A stretch of DNA of 64,000 bases from Epiperipatus broadwayi. Its lineage: Eukaryota > Onychophora > Udeonychophora > Euonychophora > Peripatidae. Made by a program: the position numbers and the translations under genes. Shown piece after piece: positions 10,076 through 22,900 of the stretch. The notes beneath the pieces are model-generated. The model searched no databases and was not told the origin of the DNA. It saw nothing but the letters and a program-made list of their open reading frames with translations. The DNA lies in contig JAQFVV010013368.1 of the NCBI GenBank assembly GCA_028023455.1, positions 1 through 64,000 on the forward strand. The letters are read 5' to 3'. Each line of letters opens with the position of its first letter. Position 1 is the stretch's first letter.

Positions 10076-11339
10076 GGTGAAATAAGTGACTTGTTTCATC
10101 TAGGATCCATTCCTGTTCACCCTTGAAAAAATAAATTCCTCATTTGGGTTTAAAGACCAGGAAGTGACTTTCATTAGACAATATATATAATCAAACAGAC
10201 CAATGGTAATAACAGGGGAATTAGCATATTCTACTCTGTGTTCTTTTAGCAGAAATGAGCTGTCTTTTGGACAGTTCTGACCCAAATGCAGCTTCCTACA
10301 AAACTCAAGAACTAGAAGAAAACTTACACTTAATTTCCAGACCTATCTATGAATTGTAAATCAACTCCTTAACTGTTGCATGAAATTATCCTGTGTTAGT
10401 ATATATTATTTGTGCAATAAAATGCTTAAAATTAATTGGAGATATAATCAGTAACACGACAGTTTCAAACAAATTAATTCCAGCTAAGATTTTACTATTT
10501 CCAAAATATGTTTTGCACAATTTACATTTTATTTTTGGAAATTATACCCATCATGAAAATGAATTATATACTACATACTAAAGCTGTATTTAAGCGTGAG
10601 GAATGGTATTTTTCCTTTTATATTTAGTTATAAAATAGCTAACTCAGCTTTCTCTGCAGAAACAAACATACCCACACAATCAGTGAATATATTAAAAGAC
10701 AATTTATAACCAGTTATTAGTATTCACTAATCATTTACTCATCTTTTTATTCAATTTAAAAAGTCAAAATGCTCTAAATTATTAATATTAATACAAACAT
10801 ACAATTCGTGAAACCATTCATACGTGAGTGTGTCTAAACAAATTTATAAGGGAGGTCTGATTTTTTCTTCTATTACCTTTTTATAATTTCCTTTAAGATA
10901 TTATCTTAACTATTTGAAATATATAACTAAATCTACCACTTCCTGTATTTTGCTGTCTATTCTGTATAAATACAATTACATCAAACACTTTTTAGCAAGA
11001 AATTTTTTATTGTATATATATACACGCACATAATCTGACAGGTTTTTTTTTTTGGGAGGGGGATAAAAATTGAAATAGGAGGGGCTCTGAGCAAGAATGC
11101 AGGACAAGTAAAATATCATATTATGTGTATATATATAATGAAATTTTTTTTGCTAAAATTTGTTTGAAGTAAAGAGGATGAGTTGTATTTATTTGACATA
11201 TGTTTACATAGACTATATTTTATTTTTAAACATTGCTTATATGTTACTCATTTTCATGTTTTATTTTATTTTGTTAATTACTTTTGCTAAACCATTCTAT
11301 GCTATATCTTTATTAGCTTATGGGACCCTACTGCCACAA
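10076..11339. other. AT-rich DNA, nothing recognised
   Basis: Open frames at 10100-10285 (minus), 10393-10581 (plus) and 11160-11444 (plus) are short and low in complexity. None resembles a known family. There is a poly-T run at 11043-11053. Confidence 0.4.
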
Positions 11340-11850
11340 TATATATATATATTGTACTTTGATAGTGGTTTGAATCACCAGCCCATTATGTTGGTCGCCA
11401 AATTATTATACCGGAATGCCCTCAATTGGGAAGCCAAACATTAAACATCGAGCCTGAGTTGGTATGGCAAATTATTGTACCAGTAATTTGCATGGTATGG
11501 TAGGGTGTACAGAGTTTGCCCACAGTAAATGTGGGTGATGATTGATCATCATTATTATCCCATAGCTAAATAGCCAAATTATTGTAATAGTACAGAATCA
11601 CAGCAACTATCAAGCAGTTGGTGGTTTACTGTAATACTATCTATGCACAAATACCTGGTCTAACATTATGTAGCTATAACTAACTACTTGTGTTTTATTA
11701 TTCAGGCTGGGATAACTAATATCCATTTCTTGGATATCAATCATCTAGTTCCCACCATTATAAGATCAGCTCCTGGGTCTTCATGTTACTTTGCCCATCG
11801 ATGGGAGATTGACCACTAAGCTAGCTCATAGAAGAAGAAAAAAAGTTATA
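11340..11850 (-). repeat. Possible old repeat with an A-box-like sequence
   Basis: The segment differs in composition from its flanks. On the minus strand TAGCTTAGTGG (11822-11812) matches the RNA polymerase III A-box well, but no convincing B-box follows at the right distance. It may be a decayed tRNA-derived SINE. Other copies in the genome would be needed to be sure. Confidence 0.3.
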
Positions 11851-13539
11851 AGCACTATTATTCTGTACATATTTGCCCTGCTATATAAATAATTTCTAGT
11901 GATAATATCACTCCCGTCCTCCTTGAAAGACATGTGAAAGAGAGCAGGACACTAAATACATATTCAGCCACTAGAGGATTGACCCATATACATATCTCTA
12001 TGACTAAGATTTTACATATCATAACTAAAATTACCCTTTCATATTTTTACTGTGGTTCATAATGTATTTTTATCTGATGATGACTTATGAGTAACATTTC
12101 TAAAAAGTTTTGTAGTGGATAAACAAAGACATGTAAGCAGTTTAATTCTCAACATCTGATTCATGTTTTATTCCAACATTACAAAATAATGTGTACACCC
12201 CCAAAACAATTAATTAAGATAAACTTAATTATAGAATTACTGAACATTTAATGATTAATAATAATAAGGAAAAAAAAAAAAAGGCAACCATCACACACCT
12301 TTTAATCATAGTAGCCAATCGTCATTTCACTTAGCATAAATAACATGGGGTCTCTTCATGACGTTCATAGAATTAATAAGCAAAATAAAAATGCATATAT
12401 ATACCCCATTTTATCAATAATATAGCAATGTAACTATTCCATAATTAATCTGTATCCATTCATAGCTCTGTCTAATTTCTGCTTTACTAAATCAATATTA
12501 AAAGAAAAAAATAAATTTCTCATCTAGTTACTATTATCATTGTATATACCTTTTATCATTTTTATTTTAGACTTGTCCACTACTGGCATACATTTATGTA
12601 CATACACACATCGTCTAGGATTTAAATCTTTCCCTCATCAAAAAGTGTTTCCATAAATATTTAATCAAAAAAAAAAAAAAGAACTTTTATTTTAAAACGA
12701 ATAACCATAATATCATAATATTTAGCAATAACGAAAACTTGTAATCGCTAAGACCTAATTTTAATATTTGAGGGGGGAGAGAGAGGATTGAAAAAAAAAA
12801 AATGTCAATAGTTAATAAAATTTGGCCGTATATTATCAATTTTTTGAATTCCTGCATTCGTGAAGTTCTGTTAATTAGCTTTCAAACACGCACTACGAAT
12901 CAGTATATGGATATACGACACACTGATTAACACACACGAACTTCCTTGAAAATAATCACAGAGAAAAAGAACACAAAAACGTCGTTTAAAACACAAGGTG
13001 ATTATTGAATGCAAATTTTCTTCAAATTAGCCTGGTTACTATTGTCAACATGATTGTTGAGATGATAGAAAAGTTATGGTATAGATATAAACTAGTTGGT
13101 GTCTAAACTTATTCACAGACAGACCTGAATTTGAATCAGAATGGGACTTCATGATTTTCCTTTCCTCTGATATTTTCTTTCCCAAAATGGATGGAGATAT
13201 GAGGCATTGTAGACACTGTACTTATCACTTCTCACATCATCAGCCCTGGATGTGTTTCTCTGATCTCCCATTTGGATGTGTCTGGACTTCGGGGCTTTCA
13301 GCCCTTTGGAACAAAGCGATCTAGCGTTCAGCACTGCAGATCTTTTTAAATTTTCCACAATAAAATGTTTGAAATGGGTTGGTGATAATAGTCCAAAAAC
13401 AAAGCAGTAACAATGCTCTTGTTTCAGCTTCTCTCTGATATTTATTCATCTTGATTCACTGATGTCACCGGTCCCTTAATTACACTAGCCTCTTGATAGT
13501 AAAATGTAATTGAAGATATCTACTATATATTTTTAACCA
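11851..13539. other. AT-rich DNA, nothing recognised
   Basis: Poly-A runs occur near 12270 and 12670. The 69-codon minus-strand frame at 13149-13358 has no recognisable family. No repeat shared with the rest of the window was noticed. Confidence 0.4.
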
Positions 13540-14206
13540 ATACTGATCCACTGTAGAATTAAGGTCTCCCCATGTTCAACCTATCTTTTCTGATCTCTAG
13601 CCTCTTTTCTCCACATCATTACTGCATATCTTTTTATTTCATCCATCCATCTCATGTGTAGTTTTTTAGGTCTTTTAAATTTTTTGGCATCCAGTTTATG
13701 ATTTCAACTGTCCACTAGCTCAATTCCACTTTGGTCTCTTAATTCTTTTAATAATATCTACTACACCTGTTTGTGCTATCATCCATGTATTTCATTTTCG
13801 ATCTCATTTTGATCTCTTCTTGTTTCTTCTAACATGCATCTCTTCATATTTCTGTTAAGAGACCAAGTTCTCAGATCCATAAATTCTTTTTAAACACATA
13901 GACATATTTTCATTTAATATTGTTATTTCTACCAGCACTACAAACAAATTTGATTCTATGATTAATTTCATCCATTATGTTTCCATCTGTAGTAATAATC
14001 TGATCAAGATACTTATAGTTGTTAACTTCTTCTAACTCATCGCAATCAATCTTTATTTTCATATTTTGAAAAAATCCATTGAACATTACTTTAGTCTTTT
14101 TAACATTTACCTTTAGTCCTACTTTCTTACTTTCATCTGATAATTCTTGTAACATTTCCTGAAGCTTTGAAGCATTATATCTAATAAAAACTACATCGTC
14201 TGCAAA
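13540..14206 (-). pseudogene. RTE-type LINE, 3' part, interrupted by a hAT insertion
   Basis: On the minus strand the translation gives LDFADDVVFIRYNASKLQEM, which contains the FADD catalytic motif C of the reverse transcriptase. It is followed by KKVGLKVNVKKTKVMFNGF and YKYLDQIITTDGN, then decayed C-terminal sequence down to the 3' end near 13545. It closely matches the RTE copy at 34720-35480. The upstream continuation of the same copy lies on the far side of the hAT element, at 18008-18095. The reading frame is broken below about 13910. Confidence 0.85.
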
Positions 14207-14214
14207 GTCTAAAT
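14207..14214 (+). repeat. 8-bp target site duplication, left of the hAT element
   Basis: GTCTAAAT here is repeated exactly at 18000-18007. Eight bp is the usual target duplication of hAT transposons. The sequence belongs to the RTE coding region that was hit. Confidence 0.92.
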
Positions 14215-17200
14215 CAGTGGTCTTCAACCCTTGGTCCGTGGACCGGTGCCGGGCTGCAGAAGTTTTCTGCCAGGCCACAGGAAAGTTTGTAATAACAAAA
14301 TAATAACAGTTTAAACTTTTAATTAATATAAACAATTTTTATTTATTTTTTCATCTCATTTTTACCCAATTAAAAAAAAAGAAACAGAATGAAAACAAAA
14401 TCTAATCAATCATACATAAATTAATTTGTTTTTTTAGTTATCACAGATGTTTATGGGGGGGGGGGGTAGAATTAAATTTTTTATTACTTTTCTAAAAAAA
14501 TTCAAAATTTAAAAAAAAGTTTTTTATTATACAAACTCCTATATATATTGGCCTTCAATTTGTCCTAGCTAAATTTATAGTAAGTGCATGTGAAAAGGTA
14601 AACCAAAATCATCATCACAATTTTTATAACCATAAAGGAAGTTGTAGGGCATCCAAGTTTAAACCCTACAAGGTCCAGTTCAAAGCTTTAAACAGAGAAG
14701 TGGGTCAACAATTATATGCTTTATTTGTTTGTGTGTTGATAGAAAGGTATACACACATTTAAACTATTTAATATTTAAATTTTCTGTTAAAAAGCAAAGT
14801 TATAATGCATACATATAGGCAATGTATGTGTAAATTTTTAATTGTTTTATATTTCAAATATTAAACATTTTAACTTTCTTTAAAATTAACCTATGCTTGA
14901 TCAATTCTAATATTTTATTCTATACTTTTATTTTGCTTTTCTTTAATTATAATTGGGATTTAAAAGTTACAGTTTAATTAATAATTGGGTTATAATTACT
15001 AAGCTAGCAATTATAGTATTTAAGGTTAGTTTATGAATGATTTGAAAGAATGAAGGATGTGTATACATTACATACAAAAATTTACATTTCCTAAATATTG
15101 AAAGAAAGGAAGTATTAAATCTGTTAAATTATTTTTTGTACAATTGTTTGTTAAAGAGGAAATCTGTTTAATCAGATATCAATCTTTGTAACAATTTTTT
15201 TTTTGTAAATAATTGTTTTTCACTTTGGAAGCTCATAATGGGTCAGAACTATAATTTTTGAAATTGTCTTATCAAGATCTAAAGAAGGAAGCTCAAAGAT
15301 TTGCAGTGTTACCTGGATGTTAAAAAGAAAAAGAAAAAACAAAAGAAAGGAAATAAGAATTGAGTCTATTTTTTTTTTTAAAACAAAAGTGTCTGGAAAA
15401 AAGGATTAAACTTTTCAGTTAAAAAATACTTTTGTTGAAAATAAATTAGAGATCTAATTAAAACAAATTTGTCCAAAAATAGCAAGTGATGCTATCTCTG
15501 ATTGGTTAAGGTAGCTAAAAATTGGATATAAAAAGCTGTCTTGAATTATTATTAAGATTATTATTGTGATTGATTCAGATTATTAAACTATCAAATTTGA
15601 ATGTTGAAAATGGCGGGCTAGAAAAATTATATGTATGTCCCATTGGCCGGACCATCTGGAGGAAGCTGCACATCACATAGGAAAGAAAAGATGTGTCTAA
15701 AATAATATTCTACACCTTTCAACTGACCAGATAAATAAGATGTTTTTAATAGAAGGAAGAAAGCATTCACCTGCATTCAAAGAGATGAATTAATCTACTG
15801 ATAAATATTAATCATCAAGTCCAATTAATTGTTACAACAACTGATTTTAAACTCAAGAAAATTTACAAATTGAAAACAACTGCTGTATTTCATCCACATG
15901 CTTGACAGGAAGAGAAGAAAAATTAATATAATGATTTCCAAATTATCCACTAAAGCAAATAACCTCAATAGAGTCATCATCATTAAATAGTTATACACCT
16001 CAAGAAAGAGATCGTTCCCACATAGTAGCTGCAGAAATATAGACAAGTTTGAACCCTTGGAAATTCCCACAAACAAAAGATCGGTAATATGACTTTTTAT
16101 ATCTATTTTCTTTATGATATCAGTCTTAATAAACATTTTAGCGATAAAGTGGTATATTTTATTTAAAGAACTTTTAAAGACTATTCAGATCAATTAAAAA
16201 AAGAATGTCTTACTAAAAATAACTTTGAGCTTCATAAATGATCTTGAATGTATGAAAATTATTTGTTTATTAATGTTACAGTTATAAAAATATTAATGTG
16301 TAAAAATTTTTTATATGGTGTTATGATTTTAGTTTTAACTGATATATTATTATTATTTTGGTTTTTAATAATATTGTTATTATGGGATAAAACAGCCATA
16401 CATAATAATATTTTTATATGTGTATAATTGGGAGTGAATGTGAAATAATGAGTAGTATTAGAATATTAGATTATTTTGTTTCAAGTTCAGTATAGATTTC
16501 AGGCTTGGAAGGGAGGGGAGAAAATAATTTAAAACTTGTTTCTAAAACTTGCTCTTTCAATTCTACTAACATTTTTTTTTATTCTATTTACATGTTGGAT
16601 TTTAAGTATGTGTGCTAATGAGCAGATAATATTTTTTTTTTCTCTTGAAATATTTTTCTCATGGAGTGAAAATCATGGTTAATGTGACGTCCAACTTAAT
16701 ACAAAATACATTTGAAGGGAAAGGGGGAAGAACTTAAAATTAATCTGAGGATTGTAATATAATCAATTATTACTATTATTATTCATGTCAATTTTCATAT
16801 TTATCTAGAAATTTTTATGTATATGTTAGAAATGTAGTAATAAATATTAGTTTGTTTTATTATCGGAAGAGCATATTTTTATTAAGTGTAGTCTTGGTTA
16901 AGTGTGATTATTCATCATCATCAATGGTTGAATATTAGTTATTTAAGATATAAGTAAATATGCTAAAATTAAGCAATAATTAGGAATTTCTTTATAAAAA
17001 TTAGTTTTATGTTTAGGCTTAGTCCTAGAGCTGTAATTGAAACCCTTGTCATTATCGTTATTATTATCATCATCATCATCGTCATCAACGTTTTAATTAA
17101 TGAGCTGTTTAACTGTTTAAAGGCCATAAATAAATATTGATTTTATAATATTTAGTGATCTCTTAGTATTATTATAACCACATCCCATCATCTATTTCAT

Positions 17201-17427
17201 GCAAGGATGAGTGAATTGCCATCCTAAATTAGTTATATATAATCTGAGCTAGTGAACTTATAAAAATATTAAAACACATTTGTCATGTTAAGATCTGAGA
17301 AATGATTTATGTCTAGTATACTCCACTTTGTTTTATAGAGGTTTTGCTTTTACCTAAATATTAGTGCTTATAGTGATATGGCTCAAAAAGCAAAATCTCT
17401 CATTTTTATTAGAAATAAAGTACCAAA

Positions 17428-17516
17428 AAAGGGGATTCAAACCCGGTACATGTGAAAGGTTATCAGATATAACCGTGTCTAGATTCAGATAATCTAGTGG
17501 CGCCCTGCTAGACCAT
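17428..17516 (-). repeat. tRNA-like fragment inside the hAT element
   Basis: On the minus strand TGGTCTAGCAG (starting near 17515) resembles an A-box region and GGGTTTGAATCCC (17444-17432) resembles a B-box. They are about 60 bp apart. The body does not fold convincingly as a functional tRNA by eye. It may be a SINE head captured by the transposon. Confidence 0.35.
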
Positions 17517-17903
17517 ATTCACTTAGTATTTGTTTAAACATGCACTTAACATCCAACCAAGAAATGAAAGTGGATAAAACCTATAGTCTGTATACCTGAG
17601 TTATATTTTATTGAAATTACTAGTGTACTCACTTCACGTGATTTCATATAATACATTGCTATAATAATTTGCTAATAATTTACTTATAATACTGGTTATT
17701 AACAATTTCCCCATAATTCTTGATATTTTGGACTCAGATATGGTAATAATATCTTTTGAACTCATTTATTAGGTTACAATATATATATATATATGTAATT
17801 TCATCTTGTATATTTAACGTTGTTGTTTTGATCAGTTATAACAATTATGCTAATCTAAAGCTAAGCAGTTTACATTTTTAAGAAAATTTATCTATAGACT
17901 TCT

Positions 17904-17965
17904 GCCGGGCCATGAAACTTTATTCTTATTTTTTCCAGGCCACGAAACCTTATCCTTATTTTTAC
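17904..17965. repeat. Subterminal 30-bp tandem repeat of the hAT element
   Basis: Two units of about 30 bp (17904-17933 and 17935-17965), each built from a GGCCAYGAAAC core and an ATTCTTATTTTT-like tail, lie just inside the right terminus. Subterminal repeats of this kind often bind transposase in hAT elements. Confidence 0.7.
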
Positions 17966-17999
17966 CGGTCCGCAGGTGTGAAAAGGTTGAAGACCACTG

Positions 18000-18007
18000 G
18001 TCTAAAT
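18000..18007 (+). repeat. 8-bp target site duplication, right of the hAT element
   Basis: GTCTAAAT is identical to 14207-14214. Confidence 0.92.
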
Positions 18008-18095
18008 CACTTAAATAATCTTCATTTGCTTTTAACATCATAGCTTCCCATTTTAATCCATAAAATACTTCTTACAAATCTATTGTAAAACATTT
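18008..18095 (-). pseudogene. RTE-type LINE, upstream continuation beyond the hAT insertion
   Basis: The minus strand continues the reverse transcriptase reading interrupted at 14206. It corresponds to the segment upstream of the FADD motif in the copy at 34650-34735 (WETKGVKVNGDYLSHLDF in that copy). It ends within less than 100 bp, so this RTE copy was 5'-truncated. Confidence 0.8.
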
Positions 18096-18099
18096 TGGT

Positions 18100-18548
18100 A
18101 TATATATATATAGCAAAGAAATCAAATCATATATCACATGACCTAATTTAACAAGCTTGTATTACAAATGTTATATATAGATCTCACAAATAAGCTCTTA
18201 ACAAGCTTTGCAGAATATCCCCAACCCCAGACCGGTTTTTGCTACTGGATTCCTCGGTGAGGTGCTAGGATATTCAAGCATTAGATTAAAAATATCTGGA
18301 CAAGCCCAACATTTTATCTAATGGATAACATTAAGTAGAAAATCTGAAATTTTCAGACATTCATATATGGTTGGTTCAGTCCCATGTGGCTATTTAAGTT
18401 AGATAGCTGGATTGGAAAACGTATGAATGTCTGAAAATTTCCAAAATTTTCTATTACCCATTAGATAAAGTGCTGGGCTTGTCCTAGCCAGTACTAGAAA
18501 AAGGTCTGGGGTTGAGAATATTCTGTGAAGCTTGTTAAGAGAATATTT
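18100..18548. repeat. Palindromic repeat family D, copy 3
   Basis: The left arm (about 18188-18390) and the right arm (about 18395-18548) are inverted complements with AACAAGCTTTGCAGAATATCC-like ends. The centre holds a GTTCAGTCCCATGTGGCTA segment. It matches the family D elements at 42090-43030. Hammerhead-like cores in the arms are degenerate here (GGTCTGGGG and remnants of the CTGATGA box). Confidence 0.8.
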
Positions 18549-18621
18549 GCAAGCTCTATACATAACATAGGGCCTTCCAGGAAGCGAATATATTAAATGT
18601 ATAATATATCATGGATAGAAA

Positions 18622-18672
18622 CAAAGGCAAAACTCTCCAGATGGTGATCATGTGACATCATGAATACTTTAT
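18622..18672. repeat. Fragment of repeat family C
   Basis: The short sequence joins the family C edge AGGCAAAACTCTCCA directly to the outer edge GATGGTGATCATGTGA. It is a collapsed copy that keeps only terminal sequences. Confidence 0.6.
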
Positions 18673-19170
18673 CGAATCATATAGTTTAAACAGTTATTTT
18701 AATTAATTGTTGCTAGGAAGCATATTTTTTAAAAACTAATTGATCCCACTTATCTAGTTATTGATTTGTCTAGCCTATGGACTTTTTCTTCAAGACAGTA
18801 GTAATTTATGTAGTTTTCAATTCTGTTGCAATATTGTTTCTATTGTTTAAAGATGTTCTTAGTTGAAGAACCAGAAAATATATCTTGAACTTCTTCAGTG
18901 GTTGAAATATACTATCAATTTGGCAAAGAATAAATATTTTTGTAAAGTATTTTATAATATTTAATGTGTTATATCATAATATTTTTCTTTCAGTTGATGT
19001 AGCTTTCTTTAGCATATTTATAAAAATATCATAAAGTATACATCGCAAAGGAAATCAGTGGGAAATGAAGTTAATTGGTACATTGGTGATTGATAGCAAT
19101 GATTATTGATGATGATAATCCAAAATATAAGTAATAATATAATGTTTCCCAAATTATCATAATGAATTTT
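18673..19170. other. AT-rich DNA, nothing recognised
   Basis: No gene or known repeat was seen. Confidence 0.4.
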
Positions 19171-19285
19171 AATCACATTCATATCGGCCTTTTCAAACCA
19201 AATTGTGCAAACGCTTTTTGCGAGTGTTAAATAACAAATGAATACCCTCTGACCCATACATGAAAAGGCCGATATGAATGTGATT
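19171..19285. repeat. Perfect 25-bp inverted repeat with a 65-bp loop
   Basis: The arms at 19171-19195 and 19261-19285 are exact inverted complements (core CATTCATATCGGCCTTTTCA). Perfect pairing in such a decayed region suggests a young foldback element or a functional hairpin. Confidence 0.85.
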
Positions 19286-19497
19286 ACAATTGTATACAGA
19301 CGCTATAAAAAATAAATGCTGATTTACATAATGAATTTTATTTGATTTTCTTGCAAATACGGTTTTCATAATAAAGTTGGTTTGTTTAATGCAAAAATAT
19401 ATGGATTTGAACTCAGACTTTCACGTCCCTTCATTATCCACATTATTTCATACTACTATACACATGACCACACAATGCAGAAAAGATAAATAATCAC

Positions 19498-19540
19498 TAA
19501 TATACATATTTTGTGCTAAAACAGCACTCATCAGTTGGTC
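19498..19540 (-). ncRNA. Decayed hammerhead-like sequence, family H copy 2
   Basis: On the minus strand ACCAA, CTGATGA and a perfect 5-bp stem II (GTGCT...AGCAC) are kept. The invariant GAA has become AAA, and the 3' stem I strand is lost. It is related to 6873-6914 and is probably inactive. Confidence 0.5.
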
Positions 19541-19917
19541 AACATTACCATCTCCCATTCATATGTATAATCAGTGCTCAGTTTATATTAAGATAGCAAA
19601 TTCTTACACTTTAATGGACAGGCTTCAAACTACTCCAACCTCCAACTCTTCAGTCATCCATACCATTCAAAATCTGATGATGGAACACCCAAATCCCATG
19701 CTGATACCAATATAGTTGTTCACATTCCCTATATTTACATTTAGGGTCCCGGTATAAGAGTGTCTGGTATTTCAAATCTTTAATATAAAAATACCATTCA
19801 CATATATGTAATACACCATGGTTACCTATAAACCCAATAAAATAAAGTACTTATTACACCATCCAACACAAGCACCAAAGGTCTTCAGAAAAATCCAACC
19901 CTACTTAAACATTCCAA
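19541..19917. other. Spacer, nothing firm
   Basis: The sequence is somewhat richer in C than its surroundings. No gene or known repeat was recognised. Confidence 0.35.
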
Positions 19918-19989
19918 ACACATTTGATGTAATGCATGTGATGTTGATGTAATGCACTGTGACTTCTTCTTAAATGGAGTAAGGAATCT

Positions 19990-22900
19990 CTCAGCAATTA
20001 TGCTCAGAGAAACCTGTTAGCCACTTTACCTTCCTTTTCCATTTCCCAACCTAAGTTTTTCCATAATCTGCTCCATCCCATTTCCACAACATAATCTTTG
20101 TCAACTCCAGGGCCTTCATATCTAAATCCCCCTTATTTTTTCCCAAACCCAGCATAAAAACCTATAACCCAGTTTCTGTATAATCACTTTGTTCATATTT
20201 ATTCTTCCATAACTTTATTACTTGTACCCTTTCTGCTTTCAAGCATTTACATTGAATTAACAAATGCTTAATATTTTCTATTTCTTCTTTACACAATTTG
20301 CAGACTAAATCATCTATAATTTTCCATTTACACATATATTCACTTGTTGCTAAGGATCCCATTCAAGCCTTAAACAATAAACTACTTTCCTTGCTAATAT
20401 CATAAATTAACTCACACCCAATGTTCCATTTACTTATATATATATATATATTTAAACTCTTTATACTCTCAATACTAGTTCTCCATCTCTCCAGCTCCCT
20501 GTTCTTTATTAATGCATCTATTTTTTTATCCCATTCCTTACCACTATAACACTCAAATTCTCCTAACACAATCATCCCACCTTTTGTGCAAGTATACTGA
20601 TATAAATTCTTTATCCAAATCTTTTGCATACCGCATTATCTTTCTCACCCATCTTGTTGCCTGCCCTTTATTCATAACCCAATTAAATACTATTTTAGCT
20701 ATTCTTTTATTATCCATAAACTGCTACCTACCAAAAATTTACATTTTACTTTTTGCATCTCTCATATGAAAACTTGACCATCCCATTTCTCCTTGAATTG
20801 CCTCCTTTGCTGTCCATACATCTGCATCCAATGCATGTCTTCTTACTTCCCTTTGTACTTTTTCTAAGTAATCTAATATCCCTTTACTAACACATAATGC
20901 ATCATTACCATATGTTAACCCTGCTACTGCAATTCCCTTCCATACAATTCTAGCTACATCATATTTATTATATGAAAACACTGTTAATTTCTTTATCAAT
21001 CCCTTTCTTTTCTTTGCTTCATTTATCAATTTTTTCTCCCATTCATCCAAGCAGTTTTTCTGATTACTTAAGATGATTCCCAAATAACTATATCTATTCA
21101 CCACACTTAACTTTATATCCCCCAATAAAAATTCTACATCTTCTCTTTCTCCAGTATTAACCATCATTATATTTGATTTTTCTTCACTAAATTTAATCCC
21201 CATCTCTTTATCCACCCTTGCACATGTCCTCAGCATAACTTCCATATCTTCTCTTCTTTCTTCACACAAAAAGACAGCATCCACAAAAAAAGACCTGACA
21301 AAATATATACTCCCTTTCCACCTATTAGTGGTATCTCTATCCCTCTTCCTAATCTTTCTATTGCTCTCTCCATTTCACTCAAATACTACAAAAACAAAAT
21401 AGGTGACATAGGGCATCCTTGCCTTAGTCCCACCCCATTTTTAACTTTAACTGATTCTATATTCCCTAATTGATATGTATAGTAATTATTTTCATATAAT
21501 TTCTTAATAATATCCACTAAAGCTTCATCCATTTCCAAATTTGCTAAACTTACCCATAATCTATTTCTATTTACTCTATCATATGCCTTCTCTATATCTA
21601 TAAAATTCATATGTAACTGTCTACCTAAATTTCTACTCATATCCATAAGTTATGTAACCACAAATAAACTATCTTCTATATGCCTATCTGATCTAAAACC
21701 TCCTTGCATTTCTCCCACTACATTATTTCCTTCCATCCATTTTGCAACTCTTCCAGCCACCATATATCAGAAAACTTTATATAAAACTGATGTTACCGCT
21801 ATCGGTCTATAATTATTTAACTTTCTATGATCCTTACCCTTTCCTTTAAATAATAATCTTACTCTTGTATTACACCAACTACCTGGAAAACTCCCTTCTG
21901 TGCCATCTTATTAAAACAGGATAATAGCTTTACTTTTGCCCTATACCCTAAATTCATTACCATCTCTGCTGCTCATCCATCTAAACCTTTTACCTTTCCA
22001 CTTTTCAATTTCTTCCCTGCCTCATTCAGTTCACTTTTTGTAAACCTAATATTCCCATTACTATATGCATTCATGTTTTCTATCACTCTGTCCTTCACAT
22101 ATAACATCTTTTCTATATCAATTACATAACTATTTAAGATTCTCTCTAAGTCTTCTCTAGAGCTACACTCTATTCCCTCATCATCTAGTAATACTATCTC
22201 TCTCTCCCCTACATTTCTCCTTTTAATGTAATTCCAATTTTTTTTTACTCACATTTCTTCCACTTTTATTAATATCCTCTAATAATTTACTATTCAATTT
22301 CATTCTCTCTCCATAATTATCTATTTTCACCAATTCTTTTCTAAATACTTTTTTCATTTAGCATTAATATCTTTCTCACTTCCTTGTTCTTATTAGCACA
22401 CTTATTTCTCTGCATGCTTCTTTTCTCTCTTTTACACTTTTACTAATTCTCATTTTTTATTACTTCTATTCTTTTGAATATTCTCACCTAAAACCCTATT
22501 TGCCACTTTTTTTATTTCATCACACCAGTCCTTATACTCTTCCCAACCAACTCTTCCATGGCTTCTTCAACTTGTATTTTGTACTCTTCCAACTTATTAT
22601 TATCATTCCCTCTCCATCCACATCTTTCACTATTACTTCTACTTTTATTTCTATTCTGCATCACATTACTAACCATTTCTATTACAAAGAAGTTATGATC
22701 ACTAGTATATACTTTCTCTTCATTATCAAACACCTTAATTTTCCGTATTTTATTCATTCCCTCTTTCTTTACCAATACATAATCTATTGGGTGAAATATA
22801 TTATTTTTGGACCATATGTATTGTCCCTCATAATATTTGATAAATTTCCAATGCTCAAATTCACTCTCTGACAAAATTTCATCAAAAGCTGTTTATTTTT

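Larger units (their letters stand above)
14215..17999. mobile_element. hAT transposon, 3,785 bp, apparently non-autonomous
   Basis: The element starts with CAGTGGTCTTCAACC and ends with its exact inverted complement, GGTTGAAGACCACTG, flanked by identical 8-bp duplications. CAGTGG termini and 8-bp duplications are diagnostic of the hAT superfamily. The subterminal regions on both sides are GC-rich and related (GGACCGGTGCCGG on the left, CCGGTCCGC on the right). No transposase frame is recognisable inside: the longest internal frame (15825-16136, minus) shows no BED finger or dimerisation region. It is therefore either a non-autonomous element or an autonomous one that has decayed beyond recognition. 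It interrupts an RTE LINE and so inserted after that LINE did. Confidence 0.92.

Noticed and set aside
17040-17090. Run of ATC/ATT trinucleotides as a CRISPR or regulatory array
   Set aside because: It is a simple microsatellite in an animal genome, with no spacer structure.
19400-19470. B-box-like GAGTTCAAATCC on the minus strand as a tRNA gene or SINE
   Set aside because: No acceptable A-box lies at the correct distance, and no second copy is in the window.
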